From Flavobacterium resistens (GTDB lineage: Bacteria; Bacteroidota; Bacteroidia; Flavobacteriales; Flavobacteriaceae), in contig NZ_FXTA01000003.1 of the NCBI RefSeq assembly GCF_900182645.1, positions 496,001 to 560,000 on the forward strand: DNA of 64,000 bases. Direction: 5' to 3'. Positions within the stretch are counted from its first letter, which is position 1; every line of letters begins with the position of its first letter. The notes under the pieces are model-generated. The model ran no database searches. It worked only from the letters and a program-made list of their open reading frames with translations, and was not told the DNA's origin. Positions 1 through 8,230 of this stretch are shown here, in pieces. Both the position numbers and the translations under genes were made by a program.

Positions 1-719
1 ATTTCTTCTATTGACGGACTTGCTAATCGCCAATGCCCCTGAATTCCAACTCCATCAACTTTTCCACCTGCAGCTTTTATTTTTTTGATTAAAGCAATAG
101 CTCCGGCTCTTTTTGCTGGGTCTTCAATATTATAATCGTTGTAATATAAATCTACTTTGGGATCTGCTTTTGCTGCAAGTTTGAAAGCATCAACTAAATA
201 TTGCTCTCCAAGCGTATTCAAAAATACTGACTTTCTTAAAGTTCCATCTTCGTTTAAAGCTTCATTTACAACATCCCATGAACCAATTCTTCCTTTGTAT
301 TTAGAAACTATTGTTGTGATATGGTCTTTCATAAAAGCTTTCATTTCTGTACTGTCTTTTATTTTTTCCATCCAAGGAGCTAATTGGCTATGCCAAATCA
401 AAGTATGGCCATGAATAAACATTTTGTTTTTTTCGCCGTATGCCACATATTTGTCCGCCAAAGTAAAATTGTACTTATCCTTTTGCGGATGCACAAACAT
501 TGATTTCATAATATTTTCTGCTGTAATTGCATTAAACTCTTTTTTGATCAATGAATCTTCTTTTGTATTTTTTCCCTGAATTTGGTCTGCGCTTAAAGCC
601 GTACCGATATAAAAATCGTTTTTATAAGCGTCTTTTAACGACAGTGTTTCTTTTTTTGAAGAACAGCTTACCATCAGCAACGTTGCGACGGCAAACACGT
701 AAGGGTTAATAAATTTCAT
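1..719 (-). CDS. GH10 endo-1,4-beta-xylanase, 3' end outside window
   Basis: The first 239 codons are visible; the C-terminus lies off the left edge. The protein starts MKFINPYVFAVATLLMVSCS, a lipoprotein signal with lipobox MVSC, so it is probably membrane-anchored outside the cytoplasm. GH10 hallmarks are the HGHTLIWHSQ segment and WDVVNEAL, where the Glu is the general acid/base of the family. GH10 enzymes cut the beta-1,4-xylan backbone. It is the last visible gene of a minus-strand operon with GH115, UxuA, an SDR and GH67, so it probably makes the glucuronoxylo-oligosaccharides the other enzymes process. Family assignment is firm; the nucleophile Glu is not in the window. Confidence 0.93.
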   Translation of the reverse strand, partial: MKFINPYVFAVATLLMVSCSSKKETLSLKDAYKNDFYIGTALSADQIQGKNTKEDSLIKKEFNAITAENIMKSMFVHPQKDKYNFTLADKYVAYGEKNKMFIHGHTLIWHSQLAPWMEKIKDSTEMKAFMKDHITTIVSKYKGRIGSWDVVNEALNEDGTLRKSVFLNTLGEQYLVDAFKLAAKADPKVDLYYNDYNIEDPAKRAGAIALIKKIKAAGGKVDGVGIQGHWRLASPSIEE

Positions 720-777
720 ATTTTGTGGTTTTAATAGTTAATAGTTTTTTCTTTTTTAGACTTACTTCGCTTTGTTT

Positions 778-876
778 TGTCATTTCGACGGAGGAGAAAT
801 CACACTCGAGATTCGACAAAGATTGGCGACATTCTGTGCAGAGTTTCGAGTGTGATTCCTCGTTCCTCGGAATGAC
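778..876. repeat. Intergenic inverted repeat, TGTCATTTCGACG family, copy 1
   Basis: Imperfect arms of about 30 bp begin TGTCATTTCGACGGAGGAG at 778 and end CCTCGGAATGACA at 876. They flank a short spacer that contains GATTGGCGAC. A better-paired copy lies at 55624-55723 and carries the complementary GTCGCCAATC in its spacer. It sits between the GH115 stop and the xylanase start, so a transcript through it would form a long hairpin between the two cistrons. Confidence 0.75.
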
Positions 877-891
877 AAATAATACGGATAA

Positions 892-3498
892 TTAATTTTT
901 TCTAAAACTCTCCGGCGGTCCTAAATACGACTCCAAAACTTTTCCTTCTTCTGTTTCAATTACGATTTTCTGAAGCACCAAAGCCGGATCTATCGCGTAA
1001 ATTTTCAAAACATGATTCCCGGAATTTTCAATTTGATGGTCCGATGTTATTATTTTAATATTATTTGCAACCGACTGTGCCCAATTTTTCTCTGAAGAAT
1101 CTGCATTGAGGTTCATAATTTGTGGTTTTTCCGAATCAAAAGCAATTCCGTATTTTAATCCATCACCCATTTTAAAATTAATTGTTGGCGAAAAATAAGC
1201 ACTTACTTTTATCTTTCCCTTGCTGAAAAAATGAACATTGTATTCTAATCTTGGTGATTGTTCTGAAATTTCAATCGGCTGAACATTGGAAGGTTTTATT
1301 GTTATCCCAGAATCTGTTTTTCCAAGATTTGGGATAACAGTCCATTTTACTGCATCCGAATTTATTGCTTTTGAATAATTTTTAGCTTCAATAGAAATAT
1401 AACCGTTGTCCTCAACGAAACCACGAGCATGACTTAAATCTCTATTTTTTTTAATTGATGTTTCCTCCTTTGGGGAATCCTTTACAGAAATTTTCGCTTC
1501 GCCTTTATTTGAAACCTCAATTGTTTTTGTTTTCGGAATCACATTTTTATCTGGCTGTTGCCAATTTGTATAACCAATATGCGTCTGCGACATCATATGA
1601 TTCCATTTCCCATTCGCTACTTTGGTATGAAAATAATTCGTCAACAGACTATCTTTTTCAAATAATGATTTTACTTTTTCAGCATAATCATTTGCCGAAA
1701 CTCTTCCCTGTTCTACGTATAAATGATTTTTAGCCGTCGCGACATACAATTCATTCAAATTTGCACTAGCCAAAACTGGAAACAAAATCAGCTGATAATA
1801 AGCATCTTTATAATCAGACTTCAATTTCTCGTTTATCAAATTGGCTTTTTTTACCAATTTCTGATAATCTACTAAAACTCTTTCTGCTTCATTATAATTA
1901 GTGATGCTATATGTTTTCTCATCCAACAATTCAGGTTTTCTGCGTGCATTGTATTTGGTGTACAATTTTAAAACCTCAGCAATTTCTCCTGCAAACTGAT
2001 TTCCAAAATTCTCTTTTGCCCAATTCACATAATAATCTTGTAAATTTCCGGCATTGAACTTTTCAGGATTCCATGCCATATCAAGGAAAAACTCAATCGG
2101 AAATTCCATCGGTTTTATGTCGCCAACATTTACAATCCAGATTTTATCAACGCCGTGTTGATACGCTAAATCCATTTGTTCCCAAGTGCGCTCGATTTGG
2201 TTGGTGTTGATCCATTTATAATTTCGCGGACCGCCAACGTAATCATAATGATAATAAATTCCGTAACCGCCTTTTCTTGGTTTTGCATTCAGTTCCGGAA
2301 GTTTGCGGATATTTCCCCAATTATCATCACACAATAAAAGTGTTACGTCATCGGGCACCGTCATTCCTTTGTCGTAATAATCCTGAACTTCTTTATAGAG
2401 CGCCCACATTTGAGGCGTTTGCTCAATCGGTTTTTGGGTTATTTCTGCAATAATATTTCTTTGCGTTTTTACGATATTTTCCAAAAGTCCAATTGCAGTT
2501 CCTTGAGTCATAGGTTCGTCGCCATCGCCTCGCATTCCGATTGTCACAATGGTTTCTTTATTTCCCATTCTTTTAATTCCGTCTTTCCAGAAATTAATCA
2601 AGGTTTCTGAATTGGTATTAAAATCCCATTTCCCTTTTTCTTTTCCCCATTCAGCATGCGCTCGCGTTAACGGTTCGTGATGCGAAGTTCCCATCACAAT
2701 TCCGTATTCATCAGCCAAAACTGCATTCTGAGGATCATCCACATAAAACATTCTCCCCCACATTGCTGGCCATAAATAATTGCCTTTCATTCGCAGAATC
2801 AATTCAAAAACATTGTCATAAAATTTCGAATTGAATCCACCGAATTTTTCAAAAGCCCAGCCCGTTAATGCCGGCGCTTCATCATTAATAAAAATACCGC
2901 GATACTTTACTTTTGGTTCTCCCTGCGAATGAATTCCAGGCAAAACATGCAATTCTGATTGTTTTTTAACCGGAACATCTGCCCAAAAATACCAAGGTGA
3001 AACGCCAATTTGGCTAGACAAATCGTAAATTCCGTAAATCGTTCCTCTTTTGTCTGAACCAGCAATTACCAAGGCTTTTTTGATTCCTTTAAACGGATTT
3101 TCAACAATTTGCGTAGTAAATTTTTCCCATTTTCCCTGAAGCTGATTCGCATCAATTTTTCCGTCTTTGGCTAATTGATTGATAATTTCGCTTTTTCCTA
3201 AAGTCCCAATTATGACTACAAAATCTTCGGCATCAGAAATATTTTTAATTCTTTTCGAATGCAAATCTGAAACTTTAAAAATATCATTTTCTAAATGTTC
3301 CGCAACTTTCAAAACGCCTGAAAAATCAGTTGAACTTACTAAAATTGAAGCCGTTTTTCCTTTCGAAACCAAAGGAAAATTTTTAGCAGAAGCCTGATTT
3401 ACTATATATTTCTCTGGATTTATGGCATATGATTTTGTGCTTAATCCGATAAGGAAAAGCGATAAAATGATATAACAAGTTTTAATTTTTAAACACAT
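892..3498 (-). CDS. GH115 alpha-glucuronidase, secreted
   Basis: The product is 868 residues from the Met at 3498, where a clean signal peptide (MCLKIKTCYIILSLFLIGLSTKSYA) begins; an in-frame start at 3552 would add 18 charged residues and is less likely. Family features include the YRGIFINDEAP, MWGRMFYVDDPQN and IGMRGDGDEPM segments of GH115, followed by a helical and then a beta-rich C-terminal region. GH115 enzymes release (4-O-methyl)glucuronic acid from internal as well as terminal xylose residues of xylan. That complements the GH67 enzyme two genes upstream, which acts on terminal residues of oligosaccharides. Length is normal for the family. Confidence 0.92.
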   Translation of the reverse strand: MCLKIKTCYIILSLFLIGLSTKSYAINPEKYIVNQASAKNFPLVSKGKTASILVSSTDFSGVLKVAEHLENDIFKVSDLHSKRIKNISDAEDFVVIIGTLGKSEIINQLAKDGKIDANQLQGKWEKFTTQIVENPFKGIKKALVIAGSDKRGTIYGIYDLSSQIGVSPWYFWADVPVKKQSELHVLPGIHSQGEPKVKYRGIFINDEAPALTGWAFEKFGGFNSKFYDNVFELILRMKGNYLWPAMWGRMFYVDDPQNAVLADEYGIVMGTSHHEPLTRAHAEWGKEKGKWDFNTNSETLINFWKDGIKRMGNKETIVTIGMRGDGDEPMTQGTAIGLLENIVKTQRNIIAEITQKPIEQTPQMWALYKEVQDYYDKGMTVPDDVTLLLCDDNWGNIRKLPELNAKPRKGGYGIYYHYDYVGGPRNYKWINTNQIERTWEQMDLAYQHGVDKIWIVNVGDIKPMEFPIEFFLDMAWNPEKFNAGNLQDYYVNWAKENFGNQFAGEIAEVLKLYTKYNARRKPELLDEKTYSITNYNEAERVLVDYQKLVKKANLINEKLKSDYKDAYYQLILFPVLASANLNELYVATAKNHLYVEQGRVSANDYAEKVKSLFEKDSLLTNYFHTKVANGKWNHMMSQTHIGYTNWQQPDKNVIPKTKTIEVSNKGEAKISVKDSPKEETSIKKNRDLSHARGFVEDNGYISIEAKNYSKAINSDAVKWTVIPNLGKTDSGITIKPSNVQPIEISEQSPRLEYNVHFFSKGKIKVSAYFSPTINFKMGDGLKYGIAFDSEKPQIMNLNADSSEKNWAQSVANNIKIITSDHQIENSGNHVLKIYAIDPALVLQKIVIETEEGKVLESYLGPPESFRKN

Positions 3499-3595
3499 AG
3501 AATCATAGTTTTTTAGCTCTTTCAACTTTTTTCGTTCAGTTTTGTCATTCAATATCTAACAGGTTTTAGAAACCAGTTAGGATGCATAATTTTAA

Positions 3596-4768
3596 TTACA
3601 AATTCAATTTATAAGCAATTCCCATTTCCAAACCTCTCAACTCAGCAAGGCCTTTCAATCTTCCTGTTAAGGAATAACCAGGATATGTCTCTGTTTTTTC
3701 ATCAACTGCATGCAGAAATCCGTGATCAGGGCGAACTGGGAGACTTGTTTTAGTTTTGTTCATTAGAAGTAATAATTTCTCTACAATCGCTTCCATTTTA
3801 ACATCGCCATTTAAATGTTCTGATTCTCTGAAAATAGTTTCGCTTTCGCGGATGGTATTTCGAAGATGCAAAAAGTGAATTCGGTCACCATAATCATCAA
3901 TTATTTTTTCCAGATTATTTTTTGGATCAGCACTTAATGAACCCGTACAATAACACAATCCGTTTACTGTTGAAGGAACCTCATCAAAAATGGCTTTCAA
4001 ATCAGCTTCTGTAGAAACAATTCTTGGAAGACCTAAAACCGAAAATGGCGGATCATCTGGATGAATCGCTAATTTTTGCCCATTTTTCTCAGCAATCGGA
4101 GTAACTTCTGATAAAAAATAAATAAGGTTTTCTCTTAGTTTTTGATTATCGATATCGGCATAATTTTCTAAAAGTGCCAAAATCTGTTCGGCCGTAAAAT
4201 TGATTTTACTTCCTGGTAATCCTAATAAAACATTTTTAAACAATAACGCTTTTTCATCTTCAGACAATTGATTTCCAAATTGCAACGCTTTTTCTTTTTC
4301 AGCATCTGAATAATCATTTTCTGAATTCGGTCTTTTCAAAAGAAATACATCAAAATAAGTAAATGCATCCTGATTGTAGAGTAAAGCTTTACTTTCATCA
4401 GCGTTTATAAAATTATGATTGGTTCTTACCCAATCCAGAATTGGCATGAAATTATAAGTAATGATTTTGATTCCGCATTCTGCCAGATTCTTTAAACTGA
4501 TTTTATAATTTTCAATGTATTGAAGATAATTTCCCGAAGCACGTTTTATTTCTTCATGAACCGGAAGACTTTCCACAACTGCCCATTCCAGACCTGCATT
4601 TTTTATGATTTGCTGTCTTTCTTTAATCTCACTGATTGTCCAAATTTCTCCAACTGGAATATGATGTAAAGCTGTAACAATTCCGGTTGCTCCAGCTTGT
4701 TTGATATCTAATAAAGTAACGTTGTCCTGAGGTCCAAACCAACGCATTGTTTGTTGCATTTTTGTCAT
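3596..4768 (-). CDS. uxuA: D-mannonate dehydratase
   Basis: The 390-residue protein matches mannonate dehydratase (EC 4.2.1.8), which converts D-mannonate to 2-keto-3-deoxygluconate in hexuronate breakdown. Recognisable segments are MRWFGPQDNVTL near the N-terminus, VTALHHIPVGEIW, HPDDPPF, CYCTGSLSADP and RPDHG; their Cys, His and Asp residues form the metal site in the family. It is cytoplasmic, with no signal peptide. It lies between GH115 and an SDR oxidoreductase in the xylan operon, which fits processing of glucuronate released by the two alpha-glucuronidases. A Met three codons downstream is an alternative start. Confidence 0.96.
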   Translation of the reverse strand: MTKMQQTMRWFGPQDNVTLLDIKQAGATGIVTALHHIPVGEIWTISEIKERQQIIKNAGLEWAVVESLPVHEEIKRASGNYLQYIENYKISLKNLAECGIKIITYNFMPILDWVRTNHNFINADESKALLYNQDAFTYFDVFLLKRPNSENDYSDAEKEKALQFGNQLSEDEKALLFKNVLLGLPGSKINFTAEQILALLENYADIDNQKLRENLIYFLSEVTPIAEKNGQKLAIHPDDPPFSVLGLPRIVSTEADLKAIFDEVPSTVNGLCYCTGSLSADPKNNLEKIIDDYGDRIHFLHLRNTIRESETIFRESEHLNGDVKMEAIVEKLLLLMNKTKTSLPVRPDHGFLHAVDEKTETYPGYSLTGRLKGLAELRGLEMGIAYKLNL

Positions 4769-4787
4769 ACTGACTATTTTTTATTTA

Positions 4788-4864
4788 ATCTCGCAAAGTC
4801 GCAGAGTCGCAAAGCTCCTTTTTTTTAAGCTTTTTTAAATAAACTTTGCGCCTTTGCGAGAAAT
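4788..4864. repeat. CGCAAAG-type inverted repeat
   Basis: CTCGCAAAGTCGCAGAGTCG on the left and AACTTTGCGCCTTTGCGAGA on the right form an imperfect stem between the uxuA start and the SDR stop. A related, longer element with CGCAAAG/CTTTGCG arms lies at 60575-60690. No coding sequence is present. It is probably one of several short palindromic families dispersed in this genome. Confidence 0.65.
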
Positions 4865-4876
4865 TTTCAACACTTA

Positions 4877-5614
4877 TTAAAACCCAATACTATTCCCGCC
4901 ATCAACTGGCAAAATAGTTCCGGTTGTATATTTTGATTCGCTTAAAGCGAAATAATAAACCGCATCAGCAATGTCCGAAGGTTCTCCTAAAAAGCCCATT
5001 GGTGTTCTTCCTAATACTTTATTTTTTCTTTCTGGATCGCTGTCCAAAGCTTTAGCAGACATCTTCGTTTTGATAAAACCAGGAGCAACGCAATTAACAC
5101 GAATCCCGAATGGAGCCAATTCTACCGCCATAGCACGCGTCATCGATTCAATCGCACCTTTGCTGGCCGAATAAGCAATTACTTTTGGAATTCCGTATTG
5201 CGATGCCATCGAGCTGATGTTTACAATACTTCCTGCGCCGTTTTCTTTCATATTTTTTACGACCGCTTTACTTACTGCAAAAACACTTAAAAGATTGGTG
5301 TGAATTATGGATAAAAAATCTTCATCAGTTACGTCTAAAAATTCCTTTTTTAGATTGATTCCAGCATTGTTCACCAAAATATCAATCGGATTATCTTTCG
5401 ATATACCTTCAATCATAGCAGGAATTCCGGCCAAATCATTCAAATCGAAGATTACCGGAATAGCATTTTCGCCAATTTCCTTGCAGGCTTCTTCTGTTTT
5501 TTCTTTTGATCTTCCTATTATGTAAGTTGTGATTCCGTTATCACAAAGTTTTTTTGCTGTCGCAAATCCTAAACCCGAATTTCCTCCGGTTACAATTGCC
5601 GATTTTTTATTCAT
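4877..5614 (-). CDS. SDR family oxidoreductase, probable fructuronate reductase of the xylan operon
   Basis: A classical short-chain dehydrogenase of 245 residues from the Met at 5614. Motifs are TGGNSGLGFA (NAD(P) binding), LVNNAGI, the catalytic Ser-Tyr-Lys (NISSM, YSASK) and PVDGG near the C-terminus. The open frame extends 12 codons upstream, but that would overlap the GH67 stop region; the Met before KKSAIVTGG gives the normal SDR N-terminus. No UxuB-type long-chain reductase is present here, so by position this SDR is the best candidate for fructuronate to mannonate reduction. That substrate is inferred; family membership is certain. Confidence 0.85.
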   Translation of the reverse strand: MNKKSAIVTGGNSGLGFATAKKLCDNGITTYIIGRSKEKTEEACKEIGENAIPVIFDLNDLAGIPAMIEGISKDNPIDILVNNAGINLKKEFLDVTDEDFLSIIHTNLLSVFAVSKAVVKNMKENGAGSIVNISSMASQYGIPKVIAYSASKGAIESMTRAMAVELAPFGIRVNCVAPGFIKTKMSAKALDSDPERKNKVLGRTPMGFLGEPSDIADAVYYFALSESKYTTGTILPVDGGNSIGF

Positions 5615-5630
5615 AATTTTTAAAATATAT

Positions 5631-7784
5631 TTATCCATTTCCCGGTGCAAAAGGGAATTTTAATGATTTAAAATAGTCTAATGTTTGTGTTGGTTTTTCT
5701 ACTCCCGCCGGAAGTTCTTTTCCTGAAAACTGCTGAAAATACAACAAACACGCATCGCGCCACCATTTTGCTTCTTTGTTCTGAATTTCTAACAACATTC
5801 CGACTTCATTAAAGCGTTCGCTGTCGATATATTTTTCGGTTTTCTTCCAGACATCCTGCATAGCTGCAACCTGATTTACGCCTTCTTGATATTTAAGCGC
5901 CAAACCATTCCAAAGTGTCTGACCGTTTTTCAATTTATAATCCCATGAAACGTGATGAAACCATAAAAGATCTTTTTCTGGACAGGTTTCTAAATTATCA
6001 AAAAGTTTTTCAACTTCAGACGCGTATTGCGAAGTAGCATTTGTACCCGATTTTGATCGGTCAAAACCAATTCCGTTTTTGTCTGCTTTATGATAATACG
6101 TCGGATTCCATTCTGGTCTTGACAAATTCGAAACCCAAGGTCCCGGCCCATAATGATGTCCTGTGTCCATAATGTGATGCAATCCAAGAGGTGTCATATA
6201 ATTGACAACCGCTTCACGTGATTCCATCATCATATTTTTAATCGGTTTGATAAAGTTTTCATCATTTGAAAAAGTACACCTCAACCATTCATCAGCAATA
6301 ATTTCTGAATCTAAATACGGATTCCATGCCAATCTTCCGAAGCCATACCAATTGGCTTGTGCAAAAGGATGTCCTGTCCAGTTTAAATCGTTCCCGATAT
6401 TAGCAACACCAGCAATTCCGGTTAGTTTGTTTTGATATAAAGTGCCGTCAACGACTTTAGCAACAGTTGAACCTTTTCCTTTTTGAAATGTATCAGATTG
6501 TAAAACTTCCTGAAATAATTTAGGCAGAAAAACCAAATGCGTACTAAAACCCAAATATTCCTGCGTAATTTGAAATTCCATCATTAACGGCGTTTTCGGC
6601 ATCGCTCCAAATAATGGGTGAAAAGGTTCTCTAGGCTGAAAATCAATAGCTCCGTTTTTGACCTGAACAATTACATTTTCTTTGAATTTTCCATCATACG
6701 GTTGAAATTCGGCGTAAGCTTGTTTGGCGCGATCGTTTGCATCATGTTCAGAATACACAAACGCTCGCCACATAATTACACCTCCAAAAGGCGCAACTGC
6801 ATCGGCAAGCATATTGGCTCCGTCGACATGATCTCTACCATAATTTTGCGGGCCCGGCTGACCTTCTGAATTGGCTTTTACTAAAAAACCACCAAAATCC
6901 GGAATTCGTTTATAGATTTCGGCCGACTTGTTTTTCCACCAATTAATCACTTCAGGATCTTTTGGATCGGCAGTTTTTAGGTTTCCAATTTCGATTGGTG
7001 CCGAAAATCTTGCCGTTAAATACACTTTTATTCCGTAAGGTCTGAAAACATTCGCTAAAGCCTCAACTTTCTCTAAATATTGCGGAGTCAAGATTAAAGC
7101 GTTTGCATTAACATTGGTCAAAACCGTTCCGTTGATTCCAACTGAAGCATTTGCTCTCGCGTAATCAATATAACGCTGATCAATAAAATCAGGCAGTTTT
7201 TGCCAGTTCCAAAGTGAAAATCCGGCGTAACCTCTTTCGACCGTTCTATCTAAATTATCCCAATGATTCAGAATTCTGATATTTGTTTTTGGAGAATCGG
7301 CAATGTTTAAATTTTTAACCGATTTATTAGTTTGCAATATTCTCAGGAAATTAAAAACTCCGTATAAAACAGCAACATCGTTTTTTCCGGTAATAATGAT
7401 TTGTTTTTTATTTTGAATGGAAACCGATTTGATGATAAAACCTTCATTATTTATTTTATCAAAATCAGCACTGACTGTCTTTTTTATTTCAGGATTTAAT
7501 GAAGATTCAGCGCCTACAATGAGATTATTTTCTTCTTTTAATTCTGATTTTATTTCGGGAACATTTCCCAACATGCCCAAAAATGCTGTTTTAAGTTCTT
7601 TCTTGGCAACTTTAATCGTTTCGGAGTTTCCTAAAACAACAATTCCTTTAAGATTGCTTTTATATTCTGAAGCCATTGCAGAATTGTTCACAGCATTATA
7701 TTGAAGCCACAATTTATAATCCTTTTGTGCCGAAGTGGAAAAGGAAATCAGAAGAAAAAGGAAAACAAATCTTAATGAAATCAT
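5631..7784 (-). CDS. GH67 alpha-glucuronidase, secreted
   Basis: The 717-residue protein has a signal peptide (MISLRFVFLFLLISFSTSAQ). GH67 features are the LRILNHWDNLD segment, GFLVKANSEGQPGPQNYGRD with its acidic active-site residues, MMEFQITQEYLG and GHHYGPGPWV. GH67 enzymes remove (4-O-methyl)glucuronate from the non-reducing end of xylo-oligosaccharides. Length agrees with bacterial GH67 enzymes. It is the first gene of the minus-strand operon; the SDR start lies just past its stop, which suggests translational coupling. A LacI-type palindrome sits about 125 bp upstream of its start. Confidence 0.95.
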   Translation of the reverse strand: MISLRFVFLFLLISFSTSAQKDYKLWLQYNAVNNSAMASEYKSNLKGIVVLGNSETIKVAKKELKTAFLGMLGNVPEIKSELKEENNLIVGAESSLNPEIKKTVSADFDKINNEGFIIKSVSIQNKKQIIITGKNDVAVLYGVFNFLRILQTNKSVKNLNIADSPKTNIRILNHWDNLDRTVERGYAGFSLWNWQKLPDFIDQRYIDYARANASVGINGTVLTNVNANALILTPQYLEKVEALANVFRPYGIKVYLTARFSAPIEIGNLKTADPKDPEVINWWKNKSAEIYKRIPDFGGFLVKANSEGQPGPQNYGRDHVDGANMLADAVAPFGGVIMWRAFVYSEHDANDRAKQAYAEFQPYDGKFKENVIVQVKNGAIDFQPREPFHPLFGAMPKTPLMMEFQITQEYLGFSTHLVFLPKLFQEVLQSDTFQKGKGSTVAKVVDGTLYQNKLTGIAGVANIGNDLNWTGHPFAQANWYGFGRLAWNPYLDSEIIADEWLRCTFSNDENFIKPIKNMMMESREAVVNYMTPLGLHHIMDTGHHYGPGPWVSNLSRPEWNPTYYHKADKNGIGFDRSKSGTNATSQYASEVEKLFDNLETCPEKDLLWFHHVSWDYKLKNGQTLWNGLALKYQEGVNQVAAMQDVWKKTEKYIDSERFNEVGMLLEIQNKEAKWWRDACLLYFQQFSGKELPAGVEKPTQTLDYFKSLKFPFAPGNG

Positions 7785-7906
7785 TTTGGTTTTTAATTTA
7801 TTCTTTAAAATTTCAATTTTGAATGAATCAGTGTTTTTCGTCTGTATAAAAATATTTGATAAAATTTTAATTCAAAAAATACATTATTCGAAATAAAACA
7901 ACAATT

Positions 7907-7918
7907 GCAATCGGTTGC
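7907..7918. promoter_or_regulatory. LacI/GalR-type operator candidate for the xylan operon
   Basis: GCAATCGGTTGC is a 12-bp near-perfect palindrome with a central CG (one mismatched pair), the classical shape of LacI/GalR family operators. It lies 123 bp upstream of the GH67 start in the divergent gap facing the L,D-transpeptidase gene. The regulator is not in the window. Assignment to the xylan operon is by position and by the frequent LacI control of sugar-catabolic operons. Confidence 0.5.
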
Positions 7919-7998
7919 GTAAAAATATAAGATTGCTACTGAAGAAAAAAACTTTTGCTTCATTTTTTTTCAAAAAATAATTTCTTTAACAAATAAAA

Positions 7999-8025
7999 GC
8001 AGGATAATTTGAAAAACTATCCTGC
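7999..8025. other. Unassigned hairpin in divergent gap
   Basis: GCAGGATA (7999-8006) and TATCCTGC (8018-8025) are perfect 8-bp inverted repeats around an AT-rich loop. The following ACTTTCTTTACTTA is only a weak U-tract. The hairpin lies between two divergent transcripts, where no terminator is expected. The rest of 7785-8230 (about 450 bp) shows no ORF that looks coding; apart from the operator palindrome I see only AT-rich sequence. Confidence 0.4.
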
Positions 8026-8230
8026 ACTTTCTTTACTTATTTAGATATCATTTTCACCTTTAGTAGGTACTATTTTTTTTAACGCAATTTCTTAAAATAT
8101 AAACCTCAAAATATTAAGATATTTTTTATAAATTTGAGTAAGAATAGCGATTTCCCCAAATCATTTTTTTACAACTTACTGCTTGTTTCCACTGTTTTCA
8201 AAAAGGATCTATAACGTAAAATCGAAAAAA

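Noticed and set aside
157..414. Plus-strand 85-codon frame inside the GH10 gene
   Set aside because: Antisense to clear xylanase coding sequence, with no signal, motif or promoter; a shadow frame.
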